Assembly: GCA_904394215.1 (NCBI GenBank)
Contig: CAJFNF010000014.1
Location: 1-58,609, forward strand
Direction: 5' to 3'
Source: an uncultured Faecalibacterium sp.
GTDB taxonomy: Bacteria; Bacillota; Clostridia; Oscillospirales; Ruminococcaceae
Length of the DNA stretch: 58,609 nt
A program made the translations under genes and the position numbers. The notes beneath the pieces are model-generated. The model saw only the letters and a program-made list of their open reading frames with translations. It did not search any database and was not told where the DNA came from. How positions within the stretch are numbered: the first letter of the stretch is position 1; each line of letters starts with the position of its first letter. Of this stretch, positions 41,249 to 53,587 are shown piece after piece.

Positions 41249-44200
41249 TCAAGCGTTTTGAGGCGCAGAGCCGGTGTTTTTGTCCTGAATGTCGGCCATG
41301 GCCTGGAGCAGCTGGCTCAGCAGGTCCAGGGGCTTTTCGTCGGGCCGGAGCTTCACCGACAGATAGGGTTTGGCCCCGGCGCCTGCCGTCACCCGGCCGT
41401 TGAAGGCGGTGAGAAGGCCCCGGATCATGGGCAGCTCCAGCTTTTCCAGGGAGAGGGTCAGCAGGTCTTTCTTCTGGGTGACCTCGTAGACCCCCACCTG
41501 GGCGGCCTGGACCCGGACCAGGGAGACGTTCACCAGGTCGCTGACCGAGGCCGGCGGGTCGCCGTAGCGGTCGATCAGTTCGTCCAGCACGTCGGCGGCG
41601 TCGGCGGCATTCTGGATGGCGGCAATCCGGCGGTAGGCCTCGATCCGGCCGGGGCCGTCGGGGATATACCGTTCGGGGATATAGGCGTCCACCTGCAGGT
41701 CCACCAGGCACTCGCTCTTGTCCCGCTGGACCGGCTCGCCCCGGGCCTGGGCGATGGCCTGGTTCAGCATCTTCATATACAGGTCGTAGCCCACCGCCTC
41801 CATGTGGCCGTGCTGGCTGTGGCCCAGCAGGTTGCCGGCGCCCCGGATCTGCAGGTCCCGCATCGCAATCCGGAACCCCGAGCCGAAGGCGGTGAACTCC
41901 CGGATGGCAGACAGGCGCTTCTGGGCGATGTCGGAGAGGGTTTTGTCCCGGCGGAAGGTAAAGTAGGCGTAGGCCTTGCGGCCGCTGCGGCCCACCCGGC
42001 CCCGCAGCTGGTACAGCTGGGCCAGGCCCATCCGGTCGGCGTCCTCAATGATCAGGGTGTTGCAGTTGCGGACGTCGATGCCGGTCTCGATGAGGGTGGT
42101 GCAGACCAGGATGTCCAGCTCCCCGTTCAGCAGCTTCTGCCAGACGGGGTTCAGCTCTTCCTCGGTCATCTTGCCGTGGGCGATGCCCACCCGGGCCGAG
42201 GGGGCCATCTGCTGGACCCGGGCGGCGGTGGCTTCGATGTTGTCCACCCGGTTGTGGAGGTAGTAGACCTGGCCGCCCCGGGCCAGCTCCTTGCGGATGG
42301 CCTCGGCCAGGATCACCTCGTTGTACTCCAGCACAAAGGTCTCCACCGGCTGCCGCTCAAAGGGCGGCTCCTCAATGGTGGACATATCCCGGATGCCGCT
42401 CATGGCCATGCTGAGGGTCCGGGGGATGGGGGTGGCGGACAGGGTCAGCATATCCACCCCGATGAAATTCTGTTTCAGCTTTTCCTTGTGGCGGACGCCG
42501 AACCGCTGTTCCTCGTCGATGATCACCAGCCCCAGGTCGTGGAACCGGACGTCCTTGGACAGCAGCCGGTGGGTGCCCACCACAATGTCCACGCTGCCGG
42601 CCTGGAGCCCCCGGAGGGCTTCCTTCTGCTGCTTGGGGGTGCGGAACCGGCTCAGCAGCTCGGCGTGGACCGGGAAAGCCTCCATTCGGGACAGGATGGT
42701 GTTGTAGTGCTGCCAGGCCAGCAGGGTGGTGGGGGCCAGGATGGCGCACTGCTTGCCCCCCATCACGCACTTGAAGGCGGCCCGCAGGTGTGCTCCATGT
42801 CGTTTTTGATCTCGGCGGTGGCGGCCAGCTGGTCTTCAGTCTCGTCGTACTCAAACCGGGCCTCAAAATCCTGCTGCCATTCGCCGTCAGGGGGGAAGGC
42901 GTAGCCCTTGGCCTGCTTGCGCCGGGCATAGAGCTCGATCAGCTCCTGGGCCATCTCTTCGGTGGCCTTCTTGACCCGGGCCCGGGTCCGCTGCCATTCG
43001 GCGCCCCCCAGCTTGGCCAGCTTGACCTTGTCCTCGTCTCCCGGCGGAGTGTAGCGGCTCAGCAGGTCCAGCTGGGTCACCGGCACATACAACACATCGG
43101 AACCGGAATACTGGATCTTCAGATAGTCCTTGGTGGCGCCCTGGACTTCCAGACGCTGGATGCCGGCATACATGCCGATGCCGTGGCTCTGGTGGACCAC
43201 ATAGTCCCCCGGCTTGACGTCGGCCAGGCTGGACAGGGCATCCTTGTTCTTTTTGCGGCGCTTGGCGCCGGTGTCGGCTTCGTCTACCCCGTGGCGCCGG
43301 CTGGTGAGGACGGCGCACCGGGCAAAAGGCAGGCTGCACCCGGCGGTCAGATGGCCGGGCAGTACCTGGACCAGGCCGGGGGAAGGCCGGATGTCCCGGC
43401 TCATGCTGACGGCGTAGCCCTTGTCGGTCAGGTCCCGGGTCAGGGCGGCGGCCCCTTTTGGGGTGCCGCAGTAGAGGGTGACGGCGTAGCCCTGCTGGAC
43501 CAGGGGGTCCAGGTCTTCCAGCAGGCTCCGCAGCTCCCCGTTCCAGGTGGGGGAGACGTGGGCCTCGGCGTTGATCAGGTCCTTCAGCTTGAACTCGTTC
43601 ATCCCCCGCAGGAAGTTCTCGCACAGGAGGGTGGGCAGCTTGCCCGCCGTCACCGCCAGGTCCGCCATGGTCTGGTACAGCACGTCCAGACCGGCGCAGA
43701 CCACCCCTTCTTCCAGCAGGCCGGTGAGCTCTTCGCCCCGGCGGTACTCGGCGGCCTTCATGGCGTCCCGGATGCCTCCCACCTCGTCCAGGATCAGGAT
43801 GGGGCCGTCCATGTGGTCCAGCAGGGTGGCGGGCTGGGGATACCGCAGGCCGTAGTATTTGTCCATGGCTTCCGGCATCTGACCGGCATCCAGCTGGGCC
43901 AGGTCGGGGGCCATGGCGGTTTCCAGGGCGGTGCGGTGCTTGCCCCGGGCCTTCTTCACCGCCTCCCGCAGGGCGGCGGCGGTCTCCTCGCAGCTGCCGA
44001 ACAGCACTTCCCGGGCGGGGGAGAGATAAATCTTGTTGAGGGAGGCGTCCCGCCGCTGGCTCATCAGGTCAAAGGAGGCAATGGAGTCGATCTCCTCGTC
44101 CCAGAACTCGAGACGGGCGGGGGACTGCATGTCGGGGGGATAGATATCCACAATGTCGCCCCGGACGCTGAACTGGCCCGGGCCCTCCACCTGGGACCGG

Positions 44201-44676
44201 CGGACATAGCCGGCGGCAAAGAGCCGCTGGATCAGGGCGTCCCGGGAGAAGGTCATCCCCGGCTTGAGGGTCAGGGTGTTGGCCATGAATTCCGCCCGGG
44301 GGACGGTGTACTGGGTGAGGGCCTCGGCGGGGACGCAGACAGCCTGCAGCCGCCCGCCGGCCAGGCCTCCCAGCACCGACAGCCGGCGGTACTCATATTC
44401 TCGGCCGGCGCCTTCCACCGGCCGCAGCATGAAGTCCCGGGGCGGAAAGACGGCGGCATTGAGGCCCAGGGCCTTCAGGTCGTCGGCAAAGTGGGTGGCC
44501 TCGGCCTCGCCGGGGGTGACGATGCACACCGGATGCCCCAGGTCCCGGGCCAGCAGGGCATAGACCAGCACCCGCCCGGCGGGGGGCAGGCCAAAGAGGG
44601 CCGCAGGCCCCGGCGACGCAAGGCTGGCGGCAATTTTCTGGTATTCAGGGGTTTGCTTCAGCAGTGCCTCGTACAT
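41249..44676 (-). pseudogene. mfd: transcription-repair coupling factor, disrupted by loss of the Walker A segment
   Basis: Mfd removes stalled RNA polymerase and recruits UvrA. Two frames together cover nearly the whole protein: 42763-44676 (637 aa; UvrB-like module, then the RNA-polymerase-interacting domain with GDYVVHQSHGIGMYAGI) and 41249-42766 (505 aa; DEAD-like VIIDEEQRFGVRHKEKLK, LSATPIPRTLSMAMSG, RGRVGRSGR, TRCF C-terminal domain). At about 42786-42790 the text jumps from AEIKNDMEHT to RAAFKCVMGGKQ, and the expected PMDRLLCGDVGYGKTEVAL is missing. About 58 nt seem lost (length 1 mod 3), which also breaks the frame. Restored, the protein would be about 1161 aa, normal for Mfd. The N-terminal half ends after 637 aa. 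GGAGGAGG precedes the start. Real deletion or assembly error. Confidence 0.88.
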
Positions 44677-44701
44677 AGGGACTCCTCCTCCCGGGAAAGA
44701 C

Positions 44702-45280
44702 TTACCGGTTGTACTTGTTCTGGGCCTCGGACAGCCTGCCTGCCATGATCAGCCGGGCGGCGGCCTCCACGTCGGCGTGGCGGCCGTTGACGGCCTTGGC
44801 GTCCTCCTCCGAGAAATGGCCCAGTACCCAGTCGGCCAGGTCATAGTCGGGCCGGGGCTTTTCCCCCACGCCGATCCGGATCCGGGGGAACTGGTCGGTG
44901 CCCAGCCGGGCAATGATGCTCTTGAGGCCGTTGTGGCCGCCGGCCGAGCCGGAGGGACGGATCCGCAGCTTGCCGGGGGCCTGGGTGATGTCGTCGCACA
45001 GGACGATCACATGGTCGGGGGTGATTTTGAAAAAGGATGCCAGGGGGGCGATGGAGTCCCCCGACAGATTCATATAGGTGAGGGGCTTGAGCAGGCAGAC
45101 CTTGTGGCCATCCACTTCGGTCTGGCCCCACAGGCCCTGGAACTTTGCCTTGGACACCGACACGCCCCACTTGTCCGCCAGGTAATCCAGGGCGGCAAAG
45201 CCGGTGTTGTGACGGGTCCCGTCGTATTTGGCCTCGGGGTTGCCGAGGCCGGCGATCAGCCAAATGTCATTTGTTATCAT
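44702..45280 (-). CDS. pth: peptidyl-tRNA hydrolase
   Basis: Releases peptides from prematurely dropped peptidyl-tRNA. Motifs GLGNPEAKYDGTRHNTGF with the catalytic His24, KPLTYMNLSG, LCDDITQAPGKLRIRPSGSAGGHNGLKS and RIRIGVG are all present; 192 aa is normal. The start MITND at 45280 fits the family, with a weak CAGG site; a TTG eleven codons earlier is in frame. It lies between the GlmU-like gene and mfd on the same strand, the clostridial pth-mfd order. Confidence 0.95.
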   Translation of the reverse strand: MITNDIWLIAGLGNPEAKYDGTRHNTGFAALDYLADKWGVSVSKAKFQGLWGQTEVDGHKVCLLKPLTYMNLSGDSIAPLASFFKITPDHVIVLCDDITQAPGKLRIRPSGSAGGHNGLKSIIARLGTDQFPRIRIGVGEKPRPDYDLADWVLGHFSEEDAKAVNGRHADVEAAARLIMAGRLSEAQNKYNR

Positions 45281-45379
45281 AAACCTGATTGTGTGTCGTT
45301 TTCCCGCAGACAAACAGAGAAGGCCGCACAGCCGTTGCGCAGCCTCGTGTCAAATCTGGGATGTTGGGTGGATGGTCGG

Positions 45380-46147
45380 TCAATTCTGCCGGTTGGCTTC
45401 TTCGGCCCGCTGGGTTTCTTCCAGAGCCTTTTTCTTTTCAATGTAAGGCTCCATCTTGGGCACAGCCCAGTCGTCCAGGTTGGTCTGGCGGTCCCGGGCG
45501 ATGGCCAGGGCCCCGTCGGGCACGTCGTTGGTGATGGTGCTGCCGGCGGCGGTGTAGGCGCCGTTGCCCACCTTCACCGGCGCCACCAGGTTGGTGTTGC
45601 AGCCGATGAAGCAGTAGTCCCCGATGGTGGTGCGGAACTTGTTCTGGCCGTCGTAGTTGCAGGTGACGGTGCCGCAGCCGAAGTTGCAGTACTTGCCCAC
45701 GTCGCTGTCCCCGATGTAGGTCAGGTGGCTGACGGTGTTGCCCCGGGCAAAGTTGGAGTTCTTGGTCTCCACATAGGCGCCCAGATGGACGCCGTAGTCG
45801 GTGACGGTGCCCACCCGCACATGGGTGAAGGGGCCGATGGCGTTGTGGGGGCCGATCTGGGAGGCGTAGATCTGGCTGGCGTTGACGGTGGTGCCGGCGC
45901 CGATGACGCTGTCCTCGATCAGGGTGTTGGGCCCGATGACGCAGCCGGCGCCGATGACGGTGTTCCCCCGCAGGATGGTGCCGGGAAGGATCCGGGCCCC
46001 CGGGGCGATCTGGACCGTCTCGTCAATATAGATGTCGCGGCTGTCAATCAGGACGCCTGCCGCCATGTGCCGCAGCAGGACGGCTTCCCGGGCCGCCTGG
46101 GCGGCGTCCAGTTTGGCCCGCATGGCCTGGATGGTATCTTCTTCCAT
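45380..46147 (-). CDS. GlmU-C-terminal-like hexapeptide acetyltransferase (255 aa)
   Basis: Left-handed beta-helix protein corresponding only to the acetyltransferase half of GlmU: hexapeptide repeats from about residue 38 (DIYIDETVQIAPGARI) through VSHLTYIGDSDVG, CNFGCGTVTCNYDG, TTIGDYCFIGCNTNLVAPV and AAGSTITNDVPDGALAIAR. The N-terminal uridylyltransferase domain is absent: the first 35 residues are a short helix and AGGAGG lies 9 nt before the ATG, so this is the true start, not a truncation. It probably acetylates glucosamine-1-phosphate or a related sugar. In relatives full glmU plus prs usually precede pth; here prs is missing. Confidence 0.85.
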   Translation of the reverse strand: MEEDTIQAMRAKLDAAQAAREAVLLRHMAAGVLIDSRDIYIDETVQIAPGARILPGTILRGNTVIGAGCVIGPNTLIEDSVIGAGTTVNASQIYASQIGPHNAIGPFTHVRVGTVTDYGVHLGAYVETKNSNFARGNTVSHLTYIGDSDVGKYCNFGCGTVTCNYDGQNKFRTTIGDYCFIGCNTNLVAPVKVGNGAYTAAGSTITNDVPDGALAIARDRQTNLDDWAVPKMEPYIEKKKALEETQRAEEANRQN

Positions 46148-46318
46148 GAAAAGAACCTCCTTTTTATCAAAAGAGCTTCGCCTGCCAGGAACCAAAAACG
46201 ATTCCGGGGCGGATTTTGCAGAAAAATCAGAGGGGGGACGCTCTTTGTCCCAAAGAAAGGACTGCAGCCGCCCCGAAGGGAGGAGCTGGAAAAATAACTT
46301 CCGAACTTATCCCAGTCT

Positions 46319-46347
46319 ATATTAACGTAAAAGCCTTATTTTTTCAA
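46319..46347 (-). promoter_or_regulatory. sigma-A promoter of the GlmU-like-pth-mfd operon
   Basis: Minus strand: TTGAAA (-35), a 17-bp spacer and TAATAT (-10), about 170 nt upstream of the GlmU-like start. Confidence 0.72.
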
Positions 46348-46431
46348 GAGAAATGCACAAATTTGTCCAAACAAAATCGGCAGTTTTTAGGCTTGAATTG
46401 CTGGATTTTATTCCTTTTGTCTGGTATAATA

Positions 46432-46440
46432 TTTTCGCAT
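46432..46440 (+). promoter_or_regulatory. extended -10 promoter of ppdK
   Basis: TGG followed by the consensus TATAAT (46435-46440). The -35 is weak. The leader to the start codon is about 95 nt. The rest of 46148-46540 holds no other feature I can support. Confidence 0.65.
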
Positions 46441-46540
46441 GCAGTGAACGTTAGGCAAAAGACGAACAGTGGCAATGCACCGGATGCAGCAGCACCGCTG
46501 CGGCACCTGGGTTGAATCAAAACGGGAGGTAAATGAATCC

Positions 46541-49073
<2,533 letters not shown>

Positions 49074-49210
49074 GAGCTATCTTTCCTTCGATCATAATGT
49101 GACGTTTTGTGAGGCTTCTGCCTGGTGCAAACGGGCTGATTACCCATTTCGTCACAGTTCCTGGAAGGATATGACCCTCTCGGTCAACTTAGATTTGAAT
49201 TAAAATCTCA

Positions 49211-49240
49211 GACGGAGGCAGTGAAAGCTGCCTCCGTTTT
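49211..49240 (+). terminator. terminator of ppdK
   Basis: ACGGAGGCAG pairs perfectly with CTGCCTCCGT around a 6-nt loop, followed by T residues. It lies 137 nt beyond the ppdK stop; nothing else is seen between. Confidence 0.85.
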
Positions 49241-49337
49241 GTGTTTGTACCGCCAAGCGTTTGCGTGTTTCAAGACCCGCAGACGCTTTTTTATTTTGTC
49301 CACAACCAAAAGACGGCGAAAGCCAGGAGGTGCGCAT

Positions 49338-49847
49338 ATGGGTGATTTCTTTTACGGCGAACAGGCAAACATCTTTTCTTTCTACCGGTTCCCCAAGGCG
49401 CTGTTTACAGACAGCCGGTTCCGTGGGATTTCGGTGGAGGCCAAGGTCCTCTACGGTCTCCTGCTGGACCGGATGGGGCTCTCGGTGAAGAATGGGTGGA
49501 AGGATGAAGAAGGGGGGGTGTATATCATTTTCACGGTGGAGGCCATCATGGAGCATCTGGGATGCAGCAACAAAAAGGCGGTGGGCCTGCTGCGGGAGCT
49601 GGACGAGAAGGCCGGCCTCATCGAACGCAGGCGGCAGGGCCAGGGCCGGCCCAGCCTGATCTATGTGAAGAACTTTATAGATGCTCTGGAATGACGATTC
49701 TGGAAGTGTGAAAAGTTCACTTCCGGCGGTGTAGGTTTTACACTTCCAGAAGTGTAGAATCTACACCCTAATAAGAATGATAGAACCATACAGAGTAGAA
49801 CGAGACTGATCCTTTCCTTTCCGGGGAGGGCTGGGGTTGTACAATAA
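49338..49847 (+). pseudogene. decayed RepA_N replication initiator of an integrative element
   Basis: The open part (49338-49694, 118 aa) is the RepA N-terminal domain of gut-Firmicute mobile elements: FFYGEQANIFSFYRFPKALF, RGISVEAKVLYGLLLDRMGLS, VYIIFTVEAIMEHLGCSNKKAVGLLRELDEK and RRQGQGRPSLIYVKNF. After a TGA the same frame continues with the family-like tail KCEKFTSGGVGFTLPEV, a TAG, and NLHPNKNDR, to a TAA at 49845-49847. Two nonsense codons in a recognisable coding tail mean a pseudogene. AGGAGG precedes the start. It marks the left part of an element whose partition and transposon-type genes are at 55.6-57.7 kb. Confidence 0.75.
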
Positions 49848-49889
49848 AAAGGAACTGCCACACAGTATTTGCTGTGCAGCAGTCCCTTT
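49846..49889 (-). terminator. terminator of the PTS operon
   Basis: Minus strand: AAGGGACTGC..CACAG pairs with CTGTG..GCAGTTCCTT with small mismatches, followed by T residues. Confidence 0.78.
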
Positions 49890-49925
49890 CGTCATGCAGA
49901 GAGAACGCGATTGTTAAGAGGCTAA

Positions 49926-51410
<1,485 letters not shown>

Positions 51411-51746
51411 TCAGCCCTCCTTCTTGTTCAGCAGCATCTTGACGATGGGCAGCAGCTTCTGGGTCATCCGAAGCTCGGTGTTGATGGTCATCAAAGTGTC
51501 CTGGGCGTGGATGAACAGGAGGGAATACTCCATGTCTTCGCCGCTGACCTGGCTCTGGATCACCTCGGTCTGGGCATTGTGGGCTTTCACAATGAGGGAT
51601 TCCGCCTCGGTCAGCAGGCTTTCGGCCTGATCCAGATGGCCGGCAGCCACGGCGGCCAGCGCCTCGTCGATCTTGTCACGGCCGTCGCCGGCGTTCATAA
51701 TCACTTCCATGGCGATCACGTTGATATCGCGCTTTTCTTCACTCAT
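51411..51746 (-). CDS. PTS lactose/cellobiose-type IIA component (111 aa)
   Basis: Trimeric helical IIA protein accepting phosphate from HPr. The phosphorylated His is H80 in SLLFIHAQDTLMT; a second conserved His lies in VKAHNAQT. The N-terminal region INVIAMEVIMNAGDGRDKIDEAL is typical. At 111 aa it is full length. It lies between IIC (26-nt gap) and the phospho-glucosidase. Confidence 0.95.
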   Translation of the reverse strand: MSEEKRDINVIAMEVIMNAGDGRDKIDEALAAVAAGHLDQAESLLTEAESLIVKAHNAQTEVIQSQVSGEDMEYSLLFIHAQDTLMTINTELRMTQKLLPIVKMLLNKKEG

Positions 51747-51772
51747 GTTTCTTTCTCCTTATCAAATCAGAC

Positions 51773-53032
51773 TCAGGACTGGGCAGCCTTTTTGGCAGCC
51801 TTGGCGGCTTCACGTTCCTGTTCTTTCTTGTATTCGGCGTTGTCGGATGCCTTGAAGAAGGGGTACCAGATCAGGGCAGCGATCACAAAGTTGATGCAGA
51901 CCAGAATGACGTTGCGGAAATCGCCGCCCGACATGAAGAAGGCCGAGACTGCATTGGGGGCGAAGTTCATGTCGAAGTTGACGTAGTTGATGGTGCCCCA
52001 GCCAAACTGGAACCAGAAGTAGGAGAAAGCCGGCAGAATGATGGCGATCAGCACAGTGGGAATGAACATAAAGGGGTTGCCCACTACGGCGCCATACTGA
52101 AGCGGTTCATTGATGTTAAAGATGGAGGGAACCAGGGTTGCCTTGCCCAGCAGGCGGTACCGGCGGGATTTGGCCCGCAGCATGAAGAAAGCCAGGGGAA
52201 GGGTAGCGCCCTGACCACCGATGTGATGGTAGCGGCTGAAGCCGTAGGCGTAGATGTTCTTGGGCTGCATGCCGGCAGCCACCATGGCTGCGTTTTCCGC
52301 GATGGCAGCCTGGGTGATGGTGCGGGTGACGGGGGTGAAGACCCAGCCGGAAATGCCGAAGAAATAGAAGATATTCTGCAGGAAGACGATCAGCACCACG
52401 CCGGGAGCGCTCTGGGCAAAGCTGGTGACCGGCTTCATAATCAGCTGAACCATAGTGAAGACGTCAATCTTCAGGACAAAGGTCAGCAGGTAGCCCAGGA
52501 ACAGGCTGATGAGGATGGCGATGATGTTGTCGAACCAGTTCTTGACAAAGTCGGGGATGACGCTGTCCTCACCGAAGAAGGAATATTTGGCCATCAGCTT
52601 GTAGACCACAGCCACCAGCAGGCCCACAAACATGGCGGTGAACATGCCGCCGGCGCCGAACTTGCTGAGATCCACCAGGGAACCGCCGTCCACGGCCTGG
52701 AAGTTCATGCACATCATGTAGGCGCCGATGCCGGTAAAGCCGGCGATGAGGGAGCGGTCTTTTTTATCAATCTTGTTCAGGCAGTTGTAGGGGATGATAA
52801 AGACCACAAACAGGCCGATGAGGCCGAAGGAATAGGTGCTGATGGCGCTGATGTCCGGCAGGGCCGGGACGAAATTCCGGATGATGGTCCAGATGGAGGG
52901 GATGGCGCTGACCATCGAGAAGGGGACGATGTACAAAATGGCATCGGCTACAATGCCGAACCAGAAATTGGATGTAATCTTATTGATGATCGGGACCAGA
53001 ACCCGCTCGATCCACGCTTGTATCTGTTTCAT
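51773..53032 (-). CDS. PTS cellobiose/lactose-type IIC permease (419 aa)
   Basis: Membrane channel of the PTS lactose/N,N'-diacetylchitobiose/beta-glucoside family. Ten or so hydrophobic segments, the opening ERVLVPIINKITSNFWFGIV, and the substrate-region SRYHHIGGQGATLPLAFFMLRAKS and PSIFNINEPLQYGAVVGNPF with its conserved NEP are visible. It ends in a charged cytoplasmic tail. The likely substrate is cellobiose or another beta-glucoside, given the GH1 partner. It follows IIB by 37 nt. Confidence 0.95.
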   Translation of the reverse strand: MKQIQAWIERVLVPIINKITSNFWFGIVADAILYIVPFSMVSAIPSIWTIIRNFVPALPDISAISTYSFGLIGLFVVFIIPYNCLNKIDKKDRSLIAGFTGIGAYMMCMNFQAVDGGSLVDLSKFGAGGMFTAMFVGLLVAVVYKLMAKYSFFGEDSVIPDFVKNWFDNIIAILISLFLGYLLTFVLKIDVFTMVQLIMKPVTSFAQSAPGVVLIVFLQNIFYFFGISGWVFTPVTRTITQAAIAENAAMVAAGMQPKNIYAYGFSRYHHIGGQGATLPLAFFMLRAKSRRYRLLGKATLVPSIFNINEPLQYGAVVGNPFMFIPTVLIAIILPAFSYFWFQFGWGTINYVNFDMNFAPNAVSAFFMSGGDFRNVILVCINFVIAALIWYPFFKASDNAEYKKEQEREAAKAAKKAAQS

Positions 53033-53069
53033 GTTGATCCTCCTGCACGTTTAACTTGGCTGTTGAAAG

Positions 53070-53378
53070 TCAGCTGTTGTAAAACTCGATGGCACTCTCC
53101 AGGATGGCCTCGCCGTCCAGGGCGGCGTAGTCATCAGGGTCGATGGAAGTGACCTTGACGTTGTGGTCCTTCAGCATCTCCACATACTTGGGCACCTCGG
53201 CGGAAAAGTGGGGGCCCAGCAGCAGCACGTCGATTTTGTCGGCGTACTCGGGCACCTGGGATTTGCTGACGGCGTGGATGGTGACATCCAGGCCCTGGGC
53301 CTTGGCGGATTTCCGCATGCTGGCGGCCATAAAACCGGTGGAAGCACCGATGCCGCAGGCGAGAAGAATACGAATCAT
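53070..53378 (-). CDS. PTS cellobiose/lactose-type IIB component (102 aa)
   Basis: Phosphocysteine domain passing phosphate from IIA to the sugar during transport. Active-site Cys8 in LLACGIGASTGFMA; the remainder (VTIHAVSKSQVPEY, DVLLLGPHFSAEVP) fits the family. It is first in the operon, divergent from the regulator at 53588. Clear GAAAGGAG ribosome-binding site. Confidence 0.94.
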   Translation of the reverse strand: MIRILLACGIGASTGFMAASMRKSAKAQGLDVTIHAVSKSQVPEYADKIDVLLLGPHFSAEVPKYVEMLKDHNVKVTSIDPDDYAALDGEAILESAIEFYNS

Positions 53379-53440
53379 ACTTGGTTTCTCCTTTCGGTTT
53401 GACGTTTGGGGAGCTGGACCCGTCCCCTTTGACTGACTGC

Positions 53441-53449
53441 AGTGTACCA
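53441..53449 (-). promoter_or_regulatory. possible promoter of the PTS operon
   Basis: Minus strand: TGG followed by TACACT, an extended -10; the -35 is not convincing. Activation by the divergent PRD regulator would explain a weak core promoter. Confidence 0.35.
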
Positions 53450-53532
53450 GAGAGACAGGAGGAAAATAAAACCGTGTTTTTTCATCCCGGCGGCAATACA
53501 GCCATATTTCCGCCAGACGGAAGATTTTGTGG

Positions 53533-53561
53533 TTTTCATTTGGGAGGATCTATATTACAAT
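53533..53561 (+). promoter_or_regulatory. probable promoter of the PRD regulator
   Basis: TTTTCA (53533-53538), a 17-bp spacer and TACAAT (53556-53561), 27 nt before the start codon; an alternative TATATT overlaps it. Confidence 0.5.
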
Positions 53562-53587
53562 GATACAAGGAAAGAGAGGATCTGTAA

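Noticed and set aside
53379-53587. catabolite-responsive (cre) site between the PTS operon and its regulator
   Set aside because: No sequence close to the cre consensus was seen, which agrees with the missing Ser46 in HPr.
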